A stretch of 12,288 bases of DNA from assembly GCA_946482165.1 (NCBI GenBank), contig CAMLQS010000134.1, positions 1-12,288 of the forward strand, read 5' to 3'. Numbering within the stretch: the first letter of the stretch is position 1; each line of letters begins with the position of its first letter. Shown piece by piece: positions 1 through 7,306 of the stretch. The position numbers and the translations under genes were made by a program. The stretch comes from an uncultured Verrucomicrobiota bacterium. Lineage in GTDB: Bacteria; Verrucomicrobiota; Verrucomicrobiae; Opitutales; Opitutaceae. Below the pieces are notes generated by a model. That model was not told the origin of the DNA. It made no database searches and saw only the letters and a program-made list of their open reading frames with translations.

Positions 1-254
1 TCGGTGAGGATGCGCGTCTGCTGGGCGGGCGGGAGGGTGCGCAGGTAGGTCATCTCCGCGGCGCCCATGACCTGGATGCGTTTGTTCGCGCAATATTTGA
101 AGAAGCCGGTAAGCGCGAGGGCGGGGCGATTGATGGAGCCCTCGCGGATGAGCCGGTGAAGGCCTTCGGGACCGGTGAGGAGCTCGAGTTTGAGCTTGTC
201 GCGGTAGGTATCGAAGAAGTGCGCGACGGTGATGCCGTGGATGGCTTTTTGCAT
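1..254 (-). CDS. hprK: HPr kinase/phosphorylase, N-terminal part (cut by window edge)
   Basis: HPr kinase/phosphorylase phosphorylates and dephosphorylates a serine of the carrier HPr in the cytoplasm, linking carbon or PTS status to regulation. The first 84 codons are visible, starting at ATG 254. The translation begins MQKAIHGITVAHFF and contains LLTGPEGLHRLI, INRPALALTGFF and RIQVMGAAEM, the pattern of the HprK N-terminal regulatory domain (established family knowledge). The catalytic C-terminal domain with its P-loop lies outside the window, so activity cannot be judged. No other in-frame start lies close upstream and no Shine-Dalgarno motif is seen. It follows lptB on the same strand after a 186-bp gap filled with repeats, and may be cotranscribed with it. 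Confidence 0.88.
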   Translation of the reverse strand, partial: MQKAIHGITVAHFFDTYRDKLKLELLTGPEGLHRLIREGSINRPALALTGFFKYCANKRIQVMGAAEMTYLRTLPPAQQTRILT

Positions 255-294
255 GGGGCGGCGACTGGCGAGTGGACGACGGACGACGGGAGTT

Positions 295-325
295 TTAACC
301 GCGAATTACGCGGATGGGCGCGGAT
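295..325 (+). repeat. Dispersed repeat, left arm of the geneless copy
   Basis: The arm begins TTAACCGCGAATTACGC and continues through GATGGGCGCGGAT. It matches the left arm of the GxxExxY cassette at 8600-8630 with 3 differences over 31 bases, and is inverted relative to 408-435 (25 of 28 positions match). No gene lies between the arms here. Confidence 0.8.
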
Positions 326-407
326 GGGGACGGAGTTTTCTGACCACGGATCGACGGGGGCGCACGGATGAAACGGAACCAGTCTTGATTGAATCTTCCC
401 CGATTTT

Positions 408-435
408 ATCCGCGACCATCTGCGTAATCCGCGGT
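408..435 (-). repeat. Dispersed repeat, right arm of the geneless copy
   Basis: Read on the minus strand this is ACCGCGGATTACGC followed by AGATGGTCGCGGAT. It is the same repeat as at 295-325, 8600-8630 and 8945-8975. It begins six bases after the lptB stop codon, so it forms the start of the lptB 3' untranslated region. Confidence 0.78.
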
Positions 436-440
436 CCAAC

Positions 441-1217
<777 letters not shown>

Positions 1218-1242
1218 AGAAGGCTCAAAAGGAGGAGCGCGT

Positions 1243-1884
1243 TTATTGAGTGCGGGGTTTGGGGAAGGCGACGGAAGGAGGGTTCTGCGGCGGAGGCGTC
1301 GGCTTGGCGGTTGGCCTTGTGGGTGCGGCTGGCGTTGCGGCCTTGGGGGCGGCGGTCGCGCTCAGGTCGTCGACGGGCGGGCCGGTGAACTTGGGCTTGT
1401 CGACCTGCACCTCGCGTTTGCCGCGGAAGAGGGTGATTTTTTCGCCGGCTCCGATGAAGCCGTTGCTGCGATCAATGATGACGGGGTCCTCGCTGAGCAC
1501 GACCTTGTCTTCGCGCGGGAAGACCTCGGCTTTTTGGGAGGTGGACTCCCGGTCGCCTTGGACGATGCGGACGTTGCCGGTCGCCAGGATGTATTTGAAC
1601 CGTTCGACGGTGCCGATCGCGGCGTCTTTGTCGCCGATGCGGGAGGCGATGATGGTCAGCCGGTCGCAGGTGATGCGGAGATTGGTGCCGGTGAGGACGA
1701 CGTTCTTGGTGGCGACGGCGGTGCTCTCGTCGTCGGTGGACGTCATCTCGAGGTGGTCGCTGGTGAGCTCGGTGGGAACGGGCTGCGCGGGCTGAGCCCG
1801 CGCAGGAACGACCAATGACCAATGACCAATGACCAATGTGGCGAAGAGCGTAACGAAGAGACGGGGGTGGCTGCGGGAAATCAT
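1243..1884 (-). CDS. lptA: LptA/OstA-like periplasmic LPS-transport protein
   Basis: Inferred role: the periplasmic beta-jellyroll bridge that carries LPS from LptC to the outer membrane. The 213-residue product starts with a signal peptide with hydrophobic core VTLFATLVIGHWSLVV and probable cleavage after ARA (28-30). An OstA/LptA-like domain follows at about 38-168, with repeated strand motifs (TSDHLEM, NLRITCDRLTI, ATGNVRIVQGD, SQKAEVFPREDKVVL, EKITLFRGKREVQV). The last 45 residues are a Pro/Ala/Thr-rich tail that E. coli LptA lacks. The ATG at 1884 overlaps the lptC stop as ATGA, indicating translational coupling. The frame stays open upstream into lptC, but only this start gives a signal peptide. 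The symbol rests on fold pattern and operon position. Confidence 0.85.
   Translation of the reverse strand: MISRSHPRLFVTLFATLVIGHWSLVVPARAQPAQPVPTELTSDHLEMTSTDDESTAVATKNVVLTGTNLRITCDRLTIIASRIGDKDAAIGTVERFKYILATGNVRIVQGDRESTSQKAEVFPREDKVVLSEDPVIIDRSNGFIGAGEKITLFRGKREVQVDKPKFTGPPVDDLSATAAPKAATPAAPTRPTAKPTPPPQNPPSVAFPKPRTQ
1810..1837. repeat. GACCAAT x4 tandem repeat inside the lptA signal-peptide region
   Basis: Four perfect copies of the 7-bp unit GACCAAT (plus-strand reading). On the coding strand they encode the hydrophobic core LVIGHWSLV of the LptA signal peptide. Because 7 is not a multiple of 3, adding or losing one copy would shift the frame near the N-terminus. Confidence 0.95.
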
Positions 1885-2345
1885 TTGAGAATGTCGCCGA
1901 GGGCGGAGCGGAAAATGACGTGGGCGTCGCGTTTGATGATTACTTTGCGCGCGCCGTGGTCGTAGCTCCAGTCGGCGCCGGTGAGGGTGAGGTCGGTGCG
2001 CTCCACGCGCACGGTGTCGTCGCCGGTCGCGAGGAGCTTTTCCGGGTAAAACGAAGCGGACGGGGCGGCCAGCATCGCGTCGATTTGCTCGTCGGCGCGG
2101 CCGGTGAAAAGGGTGAGCTCCATTTCGACCACATCGATGCGCGAAGGGTCGGGCAAGCGGGCCTCGCCGGCGTGCAGCGTGGTATGGCGAAAGCCTTGGG
2201 TGGTGAAGGTGGGCAGCCGAAAATTCTTTACCGGCGCGGTCGCCTTGACCTCGGGCGCGGAGCGGGCCGAGGGAATGACCAATGACCAATGACCAATGAC
2301 CAATGCGGCGACGACGAGGCGCGAGAGATGGCGGGAGGCGAGCAT
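1881..2345 (-). CDS. lptC: LptC-like periplasmic LPS-export protein
   Basis: Inferred role: the periplasmic component that receives LPS from the LptB2FG transporter and passes it to LptA. The 154-residue product has a signal peptide or N-terminal anchor (core VVAALVIGHWSLVI, possible cleavage after ARSA) and then a small beta-rich domain. It ends LTLTGADWSYDHGARKVIIK and DAHVIFR, similar to the C-terminal strands of LptC/OstA-type proteins. It is somewhat shorter than E. coli LptC (191 residues). The identification depends partly on position, between kdsC and lptA as in many Gram-negatives. The stop overlaps the lptA start by four bases. A run of nine C residues precedes the ATG and no Shine-Dalgarno is seen. 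It could be annotated simply as an LptC/LptA-domain protein. Confidence 0.78.
   Translation of the reverse strand: MLASRHLSRLVVAALVIGHWSLVIPSARSAPEVKATAPVKNFRLPTFTTQGFRHTTLHAGEARLPDPSRIDVVEMELTLFTGRADEQIDAMLAAPSASFYPEKLLATGDDTVRVERTDLTLTGADWSYDHGARKVIIKRDAHVIFRSALGDILK
2274..2304. repeat. GACCAAT x4 (plus partial) tandem repeat inside the lptC signal-peptide region
   Basis: AAT followed by four perfect GACCAAT units. It encodes LVIGHWSLVI in lptC, in the same reading frame phase as the array in lptA, although the surrounding signal-peptide sequences differ. Confidence 0.95.
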
Positions 2346-2352
2346 GCGGTCA

Positions 2353-2361
2353 GGGGGGGGG
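2353..2361. repeat. Nine-base G/C homopolymer upstream of lptC
   Basis: Nine consecutive G on the plus strand (C on the coding strand), followed after one base by four more G. The run ends eight bases before the lptC ATG, where a ribosome-binding site would be expected. Runs of this length are prone to slippage in other bacteria. Confidence 0.85.
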
Positions 2362-2375
2362 CGGGGCTGTGCGGT

Positions 2376-2888
2376 TTACAGATGAAAGTCGGCGTGACCC
2401 TGGGATCGCAGGATGTGTTCGCAGACTTCGCGCACGGCGCCTCGGCCGGCGGGGCGGGTGGTGAGGTAATCGGCGGCGTCGATGGCGGCGGGCATGGCGG
2501 TGGGAACGGTCACGCCGATTCCGGCCCAGACGAGGGCGGGGGAGTCGATGTCGTCGTCGCCCATGTAGACGATTTGCTCGTGGGTGAGGTCGAGTTCGGC
2601 GGCGATTTCCTGGAGGGCGTCGAGCTTATCGGTGCGGCCTTGGATGACGTGGGGGATCTTGAGCTCGGAGGCGCGGGCGGTGGTGGCGCCGGACGCGCGG
2701 CCGCTGATCCAGGCGGTGGCGACGCCGTGTTTGCCGAGTCGGACGAGGCCCATGCCATCGAGGATCGAGAACTGCTTGGTCTCGGTGCCGTCGGAAGAGA
2801 TGTGGACGGTGCCGTCGGTGAGGATGCCATCGACATCCATGGCGAAGAGTTTGATGGCGGCCCAACGGGCTTCGGGGATTTGTTGCAT
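2376..2888 (-). CDS. kdsC: KdsC-type HAD phosphatase (3-deoxy-D-manno-octulosonate 8-phosphate phosphatase)
   Basis: KdsC hydrolyses Kdo-8-phosphate to Kdo and phosphate, the step before CMP-Kdo formation for the LPS inner core; it is cytoplasmic. The 170-residue product is the usual length for this C0-type HAD family. Motif I is MDVDGILTDG with nucleophile D18 and acid/base D20, motif II is S62 in WISGR, motif III is K88 in GRTDKLDAL, and motif IV is MGDDDIDSPAL (D111, D112). The segment ILDGMGLVRL is the family pattern around the substrate loop. The start at ATG 2888 places motif I at the normal distance. It lies 36 bp after the E1 gene and 30 bp before lptC, fitting a Kdo/LPS-export operon. 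A related sugar-phosphate HAD activity remains possible. Confidence 0.9.
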   Translation of the reverse strand: MQQIPEARWAAIKLFAMDVDGILTDGTVHISSDGTETKQFSILDGMGLVRLGKHGVATAWISGRASGATTARASELKIPHVIQGRTDKLDALQEIAAELDLTHEQIVYMGDDDIDSPALVWAGIGVTVPTAMPAAIDAADYLTTRPAGRGAVREVCEHILRSQGHADFHL

Positions 2889-2924
2889 GGTAGGAGCGGG
2901 GAGGTGGGGCGATGCGCCGGCGCG

Positions 2925-5003
2925 TCAGCCGAGCCAGGCGGCGAGTTTTTCGATGAGGCCGTCGCGGGTGGGGCGGTAGGCTTGCTCGAGCTCCGGGGCG
3001 AAGGGCACGGGGAGGTCGAGGGCGGCGACGCGGAGGGGCGGGGCCTCGAGATCGAAGAAGTTGTCCTCGACGATGCGGCTGACGAGCTCGGCGCCGAAGC
3101 CGTGGGTGCGGCGGCCTTCGTGCAGGACGCAAAGGCGGTGGGTGCGGGCCACGCTGGCGCGGATCTCGTCGAGGCGCAGGGGGGCGAGGGCGCGGAGGTC
3201 CCAGACCTCGACGGTCTTTTCGTATTCGGTCTCCAAATACTCGGCGGCGGCCTGCGCGAGCTGGGTCATCTCGCCATAGGTGACGAGCGTGGCGTGGGCG
3301 CCGGGGCGGACGAGGCGGGGGTGCCAGACCTCGCGGTAGGCGGGGTTCCAGACGATGGAGTGTTTGCCGCGGCGGTAGAGGGCCTTGTGTTCGAAAAGGA
3401 GGACGGGGTTGTCGTCCTCGTAGGCGGCAAGGAGGCAGTCGAAGGCGTCCTGCGCGGTGCTCGGGTAGAGGGCCTTGAGGCCGGGGAACGCGAGGAGGGC
3501 GGACTCGAGCTCCTGCGAGTGGAAAGAGCCGAAGGTGAGGCCGCCGCCGGCGGGGAGGCGGAGCACGAGCGGGACCTTGGCGCCGGAGCGGAAGAAGTAG
3601 GTGCCGGCGTTGAGGGCGATTTGGGTCATCGCCTCGGTGCAGAAGTCGGCGAACTGAAACTCTTCGATCGGACGGTGGCCGCCGAGGGCGAGGCCGATGG
3701 CGTAGCCGGTGCAGGCGGACTCGGCGAGCGGGGTGTTGAACACGCGCGAGCGGCCGTGGGCGGCGAGCAGGCCCTCGGTGATTTTGAAGGCGCCGCCGTA
3801 AGTGCCGATGTCCTGGCCGAGGATCACCGATTCGGGGCGCTCGCGGAGGATCTTGCCGTGCGCAAGGGTGAGCGCCTGGGCGAAGGTGATGGGAGCGGGG
3901 GGCGGGGAGCCAGGAGCAGGGAGCTCGGAGGTGACGGAGGGAATCCAGGGCAGGGGCGCGGCCTCGGGTGCGAAGGCGTCGGCGGGCAGGCTGGCGGGGG
4001 AAGGGCGGGGAACGGCGAGCGAGACCTGGATGCAGGCCTCGACCCAGGCGTTGATGTCGGCGTCGATCTGGTCGAGGTCCGCGGCTTGGGCGGGAGCGGC
4101 GGCGAGGATCTGCGCGCGGAGTTTTGGCAGCGGATCGGAGGCCTGGATCGAGGCGTTCTCGATGACGGAGAGGTAATCGCAGGTATCGTAGGCGGCGTGG
4201 CCGCGGAGGCGGGCGGTGACGGCCTCGACAAGGATGGGGCGGCGCTCGGCGCGGACGCGGGCGAGGGCGGCGGCGAAGCTTTGGGCTGCGCCGACGGGGT
4301 CGGCGGTGACGTCGATTTTGAGACCCTCGATGCCGTAGCCGGCGGCGCGCTGCCAGAGCTCGGCATTCTGCGGGAACTGCTCCGAGATGGGCGTGGAGTA
4401 GGCGTAGCGATTGTTCTCGATGACGAAGACGATCGGAAGCGAGAGGAGGGCGGCGAGGTTGAGCGTCTCGTGAATGTCGCCGGTGGAGGAGCCGCCGTCG
4501 CCGAAGAGCGCGAGGCCCACGGCCTTGTGGCCGGCGCGAAGTTGGGCGTCGGTTCGGCCGGCTACGTGCGATAGCATTGACCCGAGATGCGAGATCATCG
4601 GCAGCGAGCGATTCGCGGGGTCGCCGTGGTGGATGTTGCCCTCGCGCGCAAAGGTGGGGCTCTCGGCGTTGGCAAAGTATTGGTTAAGGTGGTCGCAGAG
4701 ATGGCCGCTCCAGACCAAGTGGCCGGCCAAGTCGCGGTGCGTGAAAGAGACGACGTCGATGCTCTTGTCCGCGAGCAGGGCGAGGGGGGCGATGAGGCAT
4801 TCGTTGCCTTGGCCGCCGGTGACGGTGCCCTTGATCAGGCCTTGGCGGAAGAGCTCCAGAATGCGGTTGTCCGCGCGGCGCGAGAGGGCGGCCCAGGCGT
4901 AGAGACGCAGCAGGGCGGCGGGCGCGGGCGTCGGGCCGAGGTCGTCGGCGCGGAGATCGCGGGCGGCGAGGCAGGGAGGCGCGGGAGGGAAGTGAGACGA
5001 CAT
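2925..5003 (-). CDS. Fused 2-oxo acid dehydrogenase E1 alpha/beta subunit (thiamine diphosphate dependent)
   Basis: E1 of a pyruvate, branched-chain 2-oxo acid or acetoin-type dehydrogenase complex: it decarboxylates a 2-oxo acid with thiamine diphosphate and acylates the lipoyl group of E2. Residues about 30-330 (692-aa version) are the alpha half, with the cofactor motif GDG (168-170) through ENN (196-198) and RGHA (267-270). A Pro/Ala-rich linker spans about 330-372. The beta half follows (ILGQDIGTYGGAF, NTPLAESACTGYAIGLAL, EEFQFADF, LYPSTAQDA), then a transketolase C-terminal domain (about 565-690). Both catalytic halves look intact. ATG 5003 is preferred because GGAG lies just upstream; an in-frame ATG at 5036 adds 11 Arg/Pro-rich residues. 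No E2 or E3 gene is in the window, so the substrate cannot be named. Confidence 0.92.
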   Translation of the reverse strand: MSSHFPPAPPCLAARDLRADDLGPTPAPAALLRLYAWAALSRRADNRILELFRQGLIKGTVTGGQGNECLIAPLALLADKSIDVVSFTHRDLAGHLVWSGHLCDHLNQYFANAESPTFAREGNIHHGDPANRSLPMISHLGSMLSHVAGRTDAQLRAGHKAVGLALFGDGGSSTGDIHETLNLAALLSLPIVFVIENNRYAYSTPISEQFPQNAELWQRAAGYGIEGLKIDVTADPVGAAQSFAAALARVRAERRPILVEAVTARLRGHAAYDTCDYLSVIENASIQASDPLPKLRAQILAAAPAQAADLDQIDADINAWVEACIQVSLAVPRPSPASLPADAFAPEAAPLPWIPSVTSELPAPGSPPPAPITFAQALTLAHGKILRERPESVILGQDIGTYGGAFKITEGLLAAHGRSRVFNTPLAESACTGYAIGLALGGHRPIEEFQFADFCTEAMTQIALNAGTYFFRSGAKVPLVLRLPAGGGLTFGSFHSQELESALLAFPGLKALYPSTAQDAFDCLLAAYEDDNPVLLFEHKALYRRGKHSIVWNPAYREVWHPRLVRPGAHATLVTYGEMTQLAQAAAEYLETEYEKTVEVWDLRALAPLRLDEIRASVARTHRLCVLHEGRRTHGFGAELVSRIVEDNFFDLEAPPLRVAALDLPVPFAPELEQAYRPTRDGLIEKLAAWLG
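3891..3932. repeat. Degenerate heptamer array in the E1 alpha/beta linker
   Basis: Six consecutive 7-base units near consensus GGGAGCN on the plus strand: GGGAGCG, GGGGGCG, GGGAGCC, AGGAGCA, GGGAGCT, CGGAGGT. On the coding strand this encodes the Pro-rich linker TSELPAPGSPPPAP between the E1 alpha and E1 beta halves. Confidence 0.65.
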
Positions 5004-5096
5004 GGACTCCGCCAAACGGTGCGGGCGAGGCCGCATCCTGCAATGCCCAATGACCGCTGGAATCCGGCCCGCGAACCGGGGCGGCCCACGCGTCGA

Positions 5097-5633
5097 TCAG
5101 GAGCGGAAGTCCGCGATATGGTAGATTATCCAGTAGCTCATGAGCGCGGCGACGCCGACGAAGCCCGCGAGCGTGAGGATGGTTATGTCGGTGCGAGGGA
5201 AGGGGCCGAAGCGATACAAGGCCCATGCCGGAGCCGCGAAGAAAAGCACGGTGAACAAAAACGTGCGGTGGCGCCGAAGACGTCGGCTGCTCATGGCGCC
5301 CGGATCGAAATGTTCGGAGGCGACCTGCCGGGCGGCGTTGTCGCGCAGCATGGACTCGACCTCGAGGGGGCGGGATATCGATTCGGAGAAAGGCGGTTTG
5401 GGCTGCTCGGCCGGGCGGGATGAAGCGAGGGAATGCGAGATCTTGGGCGGAAAAAGAAACTCGTGGAGATGCGGGATCAGGCGAATGGGAATCCATGGTG
5501 CGTCGGGCGATTCGGCCGGACGCACGGTCGAGTCGGGGCCGATGACGTGGATATCCGCTTTCTGATGCAGGACGATCAGGCTGTGCGGCCCCGTCGGGCG
5601 GCCTTCTTCGAGGAGGTAGTAGGGAGGCTTCAT
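5097..5633 (-). CDS. Membrane protein with GYF-like N-terminal domain, function unknown
   Basis: I do not recognise a specific family function. The 178-residue product has an N-terminal segment (about 4-50), PYYLLEEGRPTGPHSL ... IGPDSTVR ... PWIPI, that follows the GYF_2-type pattern of paired aromatics, a central GP, and a tryptophan near the end. A low-complexity charged middle (60-120) follows, then two predicted transmembrane helices (about 124-141 and 150-172). This suggests an inner-membrane protein with a cytoplasmic peptide-binding-like domain; the role is inference. ATG 5633 is preferred because it starts right before the domain; in-frame ATGs at 5663 and 5699 would add Arg/Pro-rich sequence. 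It lies about 90 bp upstream of the E1 gene and diverges from the permease gene. Confidence 0.7.
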   Translation of the reverse strand: MKPPYYLLEEGRPTGPHSLIVLHQKADIHVIGPDSTVRPAESPDAPWIPIRLIPHLHEFLFPPKISHSLASSRPAEQPKPPFSESISRPLEVESMLRDNAARQVASEHFDPGAMSSRRLRRHRTFLFTVLFFAAPAWALYRFGPFPRTDITILTLAGFVGVAALMSYWIIYHIADFRS

Positions 5634-5789
5634 CGCGGGCCGAGGAGGGCGCGTCGACACCATGAGGCGGGCGCGGGGCGGGCGTAAACGCCGCTTCACG
5701 CGAAGGGACGGTGAAAATGAGGGGAGCGGAGCACGCTTGCGGGATTGCGCCGCCGCGGGCCGCGGGTTTCTGGTGGCGGTCGTTTTTCA

Positions 5790-6902
5790 ATGACGCTCAT
5801 CGACCGGCATATCCTGCGCGAGTGGCTCGGCATCCTCGGCCTCGTGCTCGCGGCCACGCTCGGCCTGCTGGTCATGCACGCGCTTTACGACGATCTGGAG
5901 GATCTCCTGCGTCTCGGCGCGGCGGCGGGCGACGTGGCGGCCTATTGCCTCGTGAAGACGCCGGGCTTTTTGGCGACCCTTTTGCCTCTTTGCCTGCTGA
6001 TTTCGCTGCTCTATGCGTTGGGAAAACTCCACCACGCGAACGAGATCACGGCGATGCGCGCCGCGGGCCTCGGGCTGGCGCGGATAACGCGATCAGTTTG
6101 GGTGGCCGGGGCGTGTTTCTGCGCCTTGGTCTGGTGGCTGAACGCCACGGTCGTGCCATGGTCGGTCGAGGAGACGCGCACGCTTTGGGAAGAGTTGCAG
6201 GTGCGTCAGGAATTGAAGGGCCAGCCGGCGGATTCCATCGCGGCGCGCAAGGCGGTGACCTTCGAAAACGCGACCGAGCACCGCCTGTGGTTCATCAACC
6301 GCTACAGCAACTTCACCGGCCGCGCCTACGGGGTGACGATCAGCGAACGCGACCCGGAAGGGCGCGAGACGACGCGCTGGCTCGCGGCGGAGGCGTGGCG
6401 CGACGCGAAGGGGGGCGGCTGGATGTTGCGGGACGGACGCGAACTGACTTTCGATCCGATCAGCGGCGAGATGCTCAAGCCGGCGTCGTTTCGCGAAAAG
6501 ATGATCGCCCGTTTCGACGAGGAGCCGGCGCTCATGCAGGTCTACGACGCCAAGCCGGACGCGCTTTCGCTTTTCGAACTGCGGCGGGTGATCGCGCACC
6601 ATCGCGAGACGGGCAGTCCCAAGCTGCGCGCTTACGAACTGCGGCTCGCGGGCGTGCAGGCGGAGAGCCTGATGCCGCTGGTGATCATCGCCTTTGCCGT
6701 GCCCTTTGCTGTCGCGGGAGTTCGGGTGAACCCGGCCGTGGGCGTCTCGAAGGCGCTCGGCCTTTTCGTTGTGTATTTCGTGGCCATGCGCCTCGGTCTG
6801 GTGCTGGGAGGCCGCGGTTCCCTCTCGCCGACGGTGGCGGCGGTCCTGCCGCACCTGGCGCTGCTCGGAGCCGGCGGCTGGGCTTGGTCGCGAGCGCGTT
6901 AG
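5790..6902 (+). CDS. LptF/LptG-family LPS export permease (YjgP/YjgQ)
   Basis: Inner-membrane permease half that pairs with a second family member and LptB2 to extract LPS. The 370-residue product has the family layout: three N-terminal helices (about 13-32, 58-78, 102-124), a periplasmic beta-jellyroll (about 125-285), and three C-terminal helices (about 293-312, 318-341, 345-366). The start MTLIDRHILREWL and the segment ANEITAMRAAG, in the loop that contacts LptB, are characteristic, as is VPFAVAGVRVNPAVGVSKALGLF. ATG 5790 matches the family start; upstream in-frame codons add no helix. No Shine-Dalgarno is visible. The start resembles LptG more than LptF, but I cannot assign one. It diverges from the minus-strand block carrying lptCAB, and its stop overlaps that of the next gene. 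Confidence 0.92.
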   Translation: MTLIDRHILREWLGILGLVLAATLGLLVMHALYDDLEDLLRLGAAAGDVAAYCLVKTPGFLATLLPLCLLISLLYALGKLHHANEITAMRAAGLGLARITRSVWVAGACFCALVWWLNATVVPWSVEETRTLWEELQVRQELKGQPADSIAARKAVTFENATEHRLWFINRYSNFTGRAYGVTISERDPEGRETTRWLAAEAWRDAKGGGWMLRDGRELTFDPISGEMLKPASFREKMIARFDEEPALMQVYDAKPDALSLFELRRVIAHHRETGSPKLRAYELRLAGVQAESLMPLVIIAFAVPFAVAGVRVNPAVGVSKALGLFVVYFVAMRLGLVLGGRGSLSPTVAAVLPHLALLGAGGWAWSRAR

Positions 6903-7171
6903 CCGGCTTGCGGCGCCGTGGCCGAGTCGGGCGTCGGGCGGGCTATGAACGCGGCCGGTAATGTGTCCCGCCCCAGCGCGAGTTCGCTGAAGTCGTTGAT
7001 AATGCCTTCGTGGGGGCGGTCCTGCTTGTAGATTTGCAGGATGCGCCCGTGTTCGAAGTCGGTGGTGGGAAAGATGCGCGGCGGTTCGCCCGGCAGAAAG
7101 ATGCCGGTGTAGGCGCGGTGGCGGTCGACGAGGCGACGAATGACAATCACGGCAAGGCGGCCACCTTGCAT
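6899..7171 (-). CDS. Small conserved-looking hypothetical protein, 90 aa
   Basis: I do not recognise this protein. The 90-residue product has no signal peptide, membrane segment or catalytic motif I can identify. Its middle (YTGIFLPGEPPRIFPTTDFE, then ILQIYKQDRPHEGIINDFSE) looks like a folded, non-repetitive domain, and the C-terminus is Ala/Pro-rich. Codons end strongly in G or C, as in neighbouring genes, which supports real coding. The first plausible ATG is at 7171; the frame stays open far upstream only because it runs antisense to serS. It converges on the permease gene, with the two stop codons overlapping in TTAG, and diverges from serS across 135 bp. Confidence 0.68.
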   Translation of the reverse strand: MQGGRLAVIVIRRLVDRHRAYTGIFLPGEPPRIFPTTDFEHGRILQIYKQDRPHEGIINDFSELALGRDTLPAAFIARPTPDSATAPQAG

Positions 7172-7306
7172 GCCGCGGGCGAAAACGCCAGACGCGGGCC
7201 TCCTGTTCTCCGAGCAAGGCAAGCATTGACGCGGGCGCGGCCCATCCGGTCTGCTTGCGGGCTTCGTCCCCTCTCTCAACACCGTCGCCGTCCGGCCCTT
7301 GCCGCC

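Larger units (their letters stand above)
255..440. other. Intergenic gap lptB-hprK filled with dispersed-repeat copies
   Basis: This 186-bp gap has no supported gene; short ORFs crossing it do not show family features. It holds an inverted pair of a dispersed repeat (about 295-325 and 408-435) and, between the arms, a third diverged copy around 341-373 (ACCACGGATCGAC, then GCACGGATGAA). The right arm begins only a few bases past the lptB stop codon. On an lptB-hprK transcript the two arms would pair into a long hairpin, which could separate expression of the two genes; this is inference. Confidence 0.7.

Noticed and set aside
50..439. Minus-strand ORF overlapping hprK and the repeat region
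   Set aside because: It is Ser/Pro-rich and in the wrong frame for hprK, and its N-terminus is translated repeat.
1243..2289. LptA extended upstream to about 2289
   Set aside because: The extra part is antisense-like Arg/His-rich translation of lptC in another frame; ATG 1884 gives a proper signal peptide and an ATGA junction.
2289..4574. Very long plus-strand ORF opposite the E1 and kdsC genes
   Set aside because: It is antisense to clearly conserved genes, its translation is Gly/Glu/Asp-rich low complexity with no domain, and GC-rich codon bias on the other strand explains the lack of stops.
7226..7250. TTGAC as a -35 box for serS
   Set aside because: No recognisable -10 hexamer follows at 16-18 bases, so no promoter is called.
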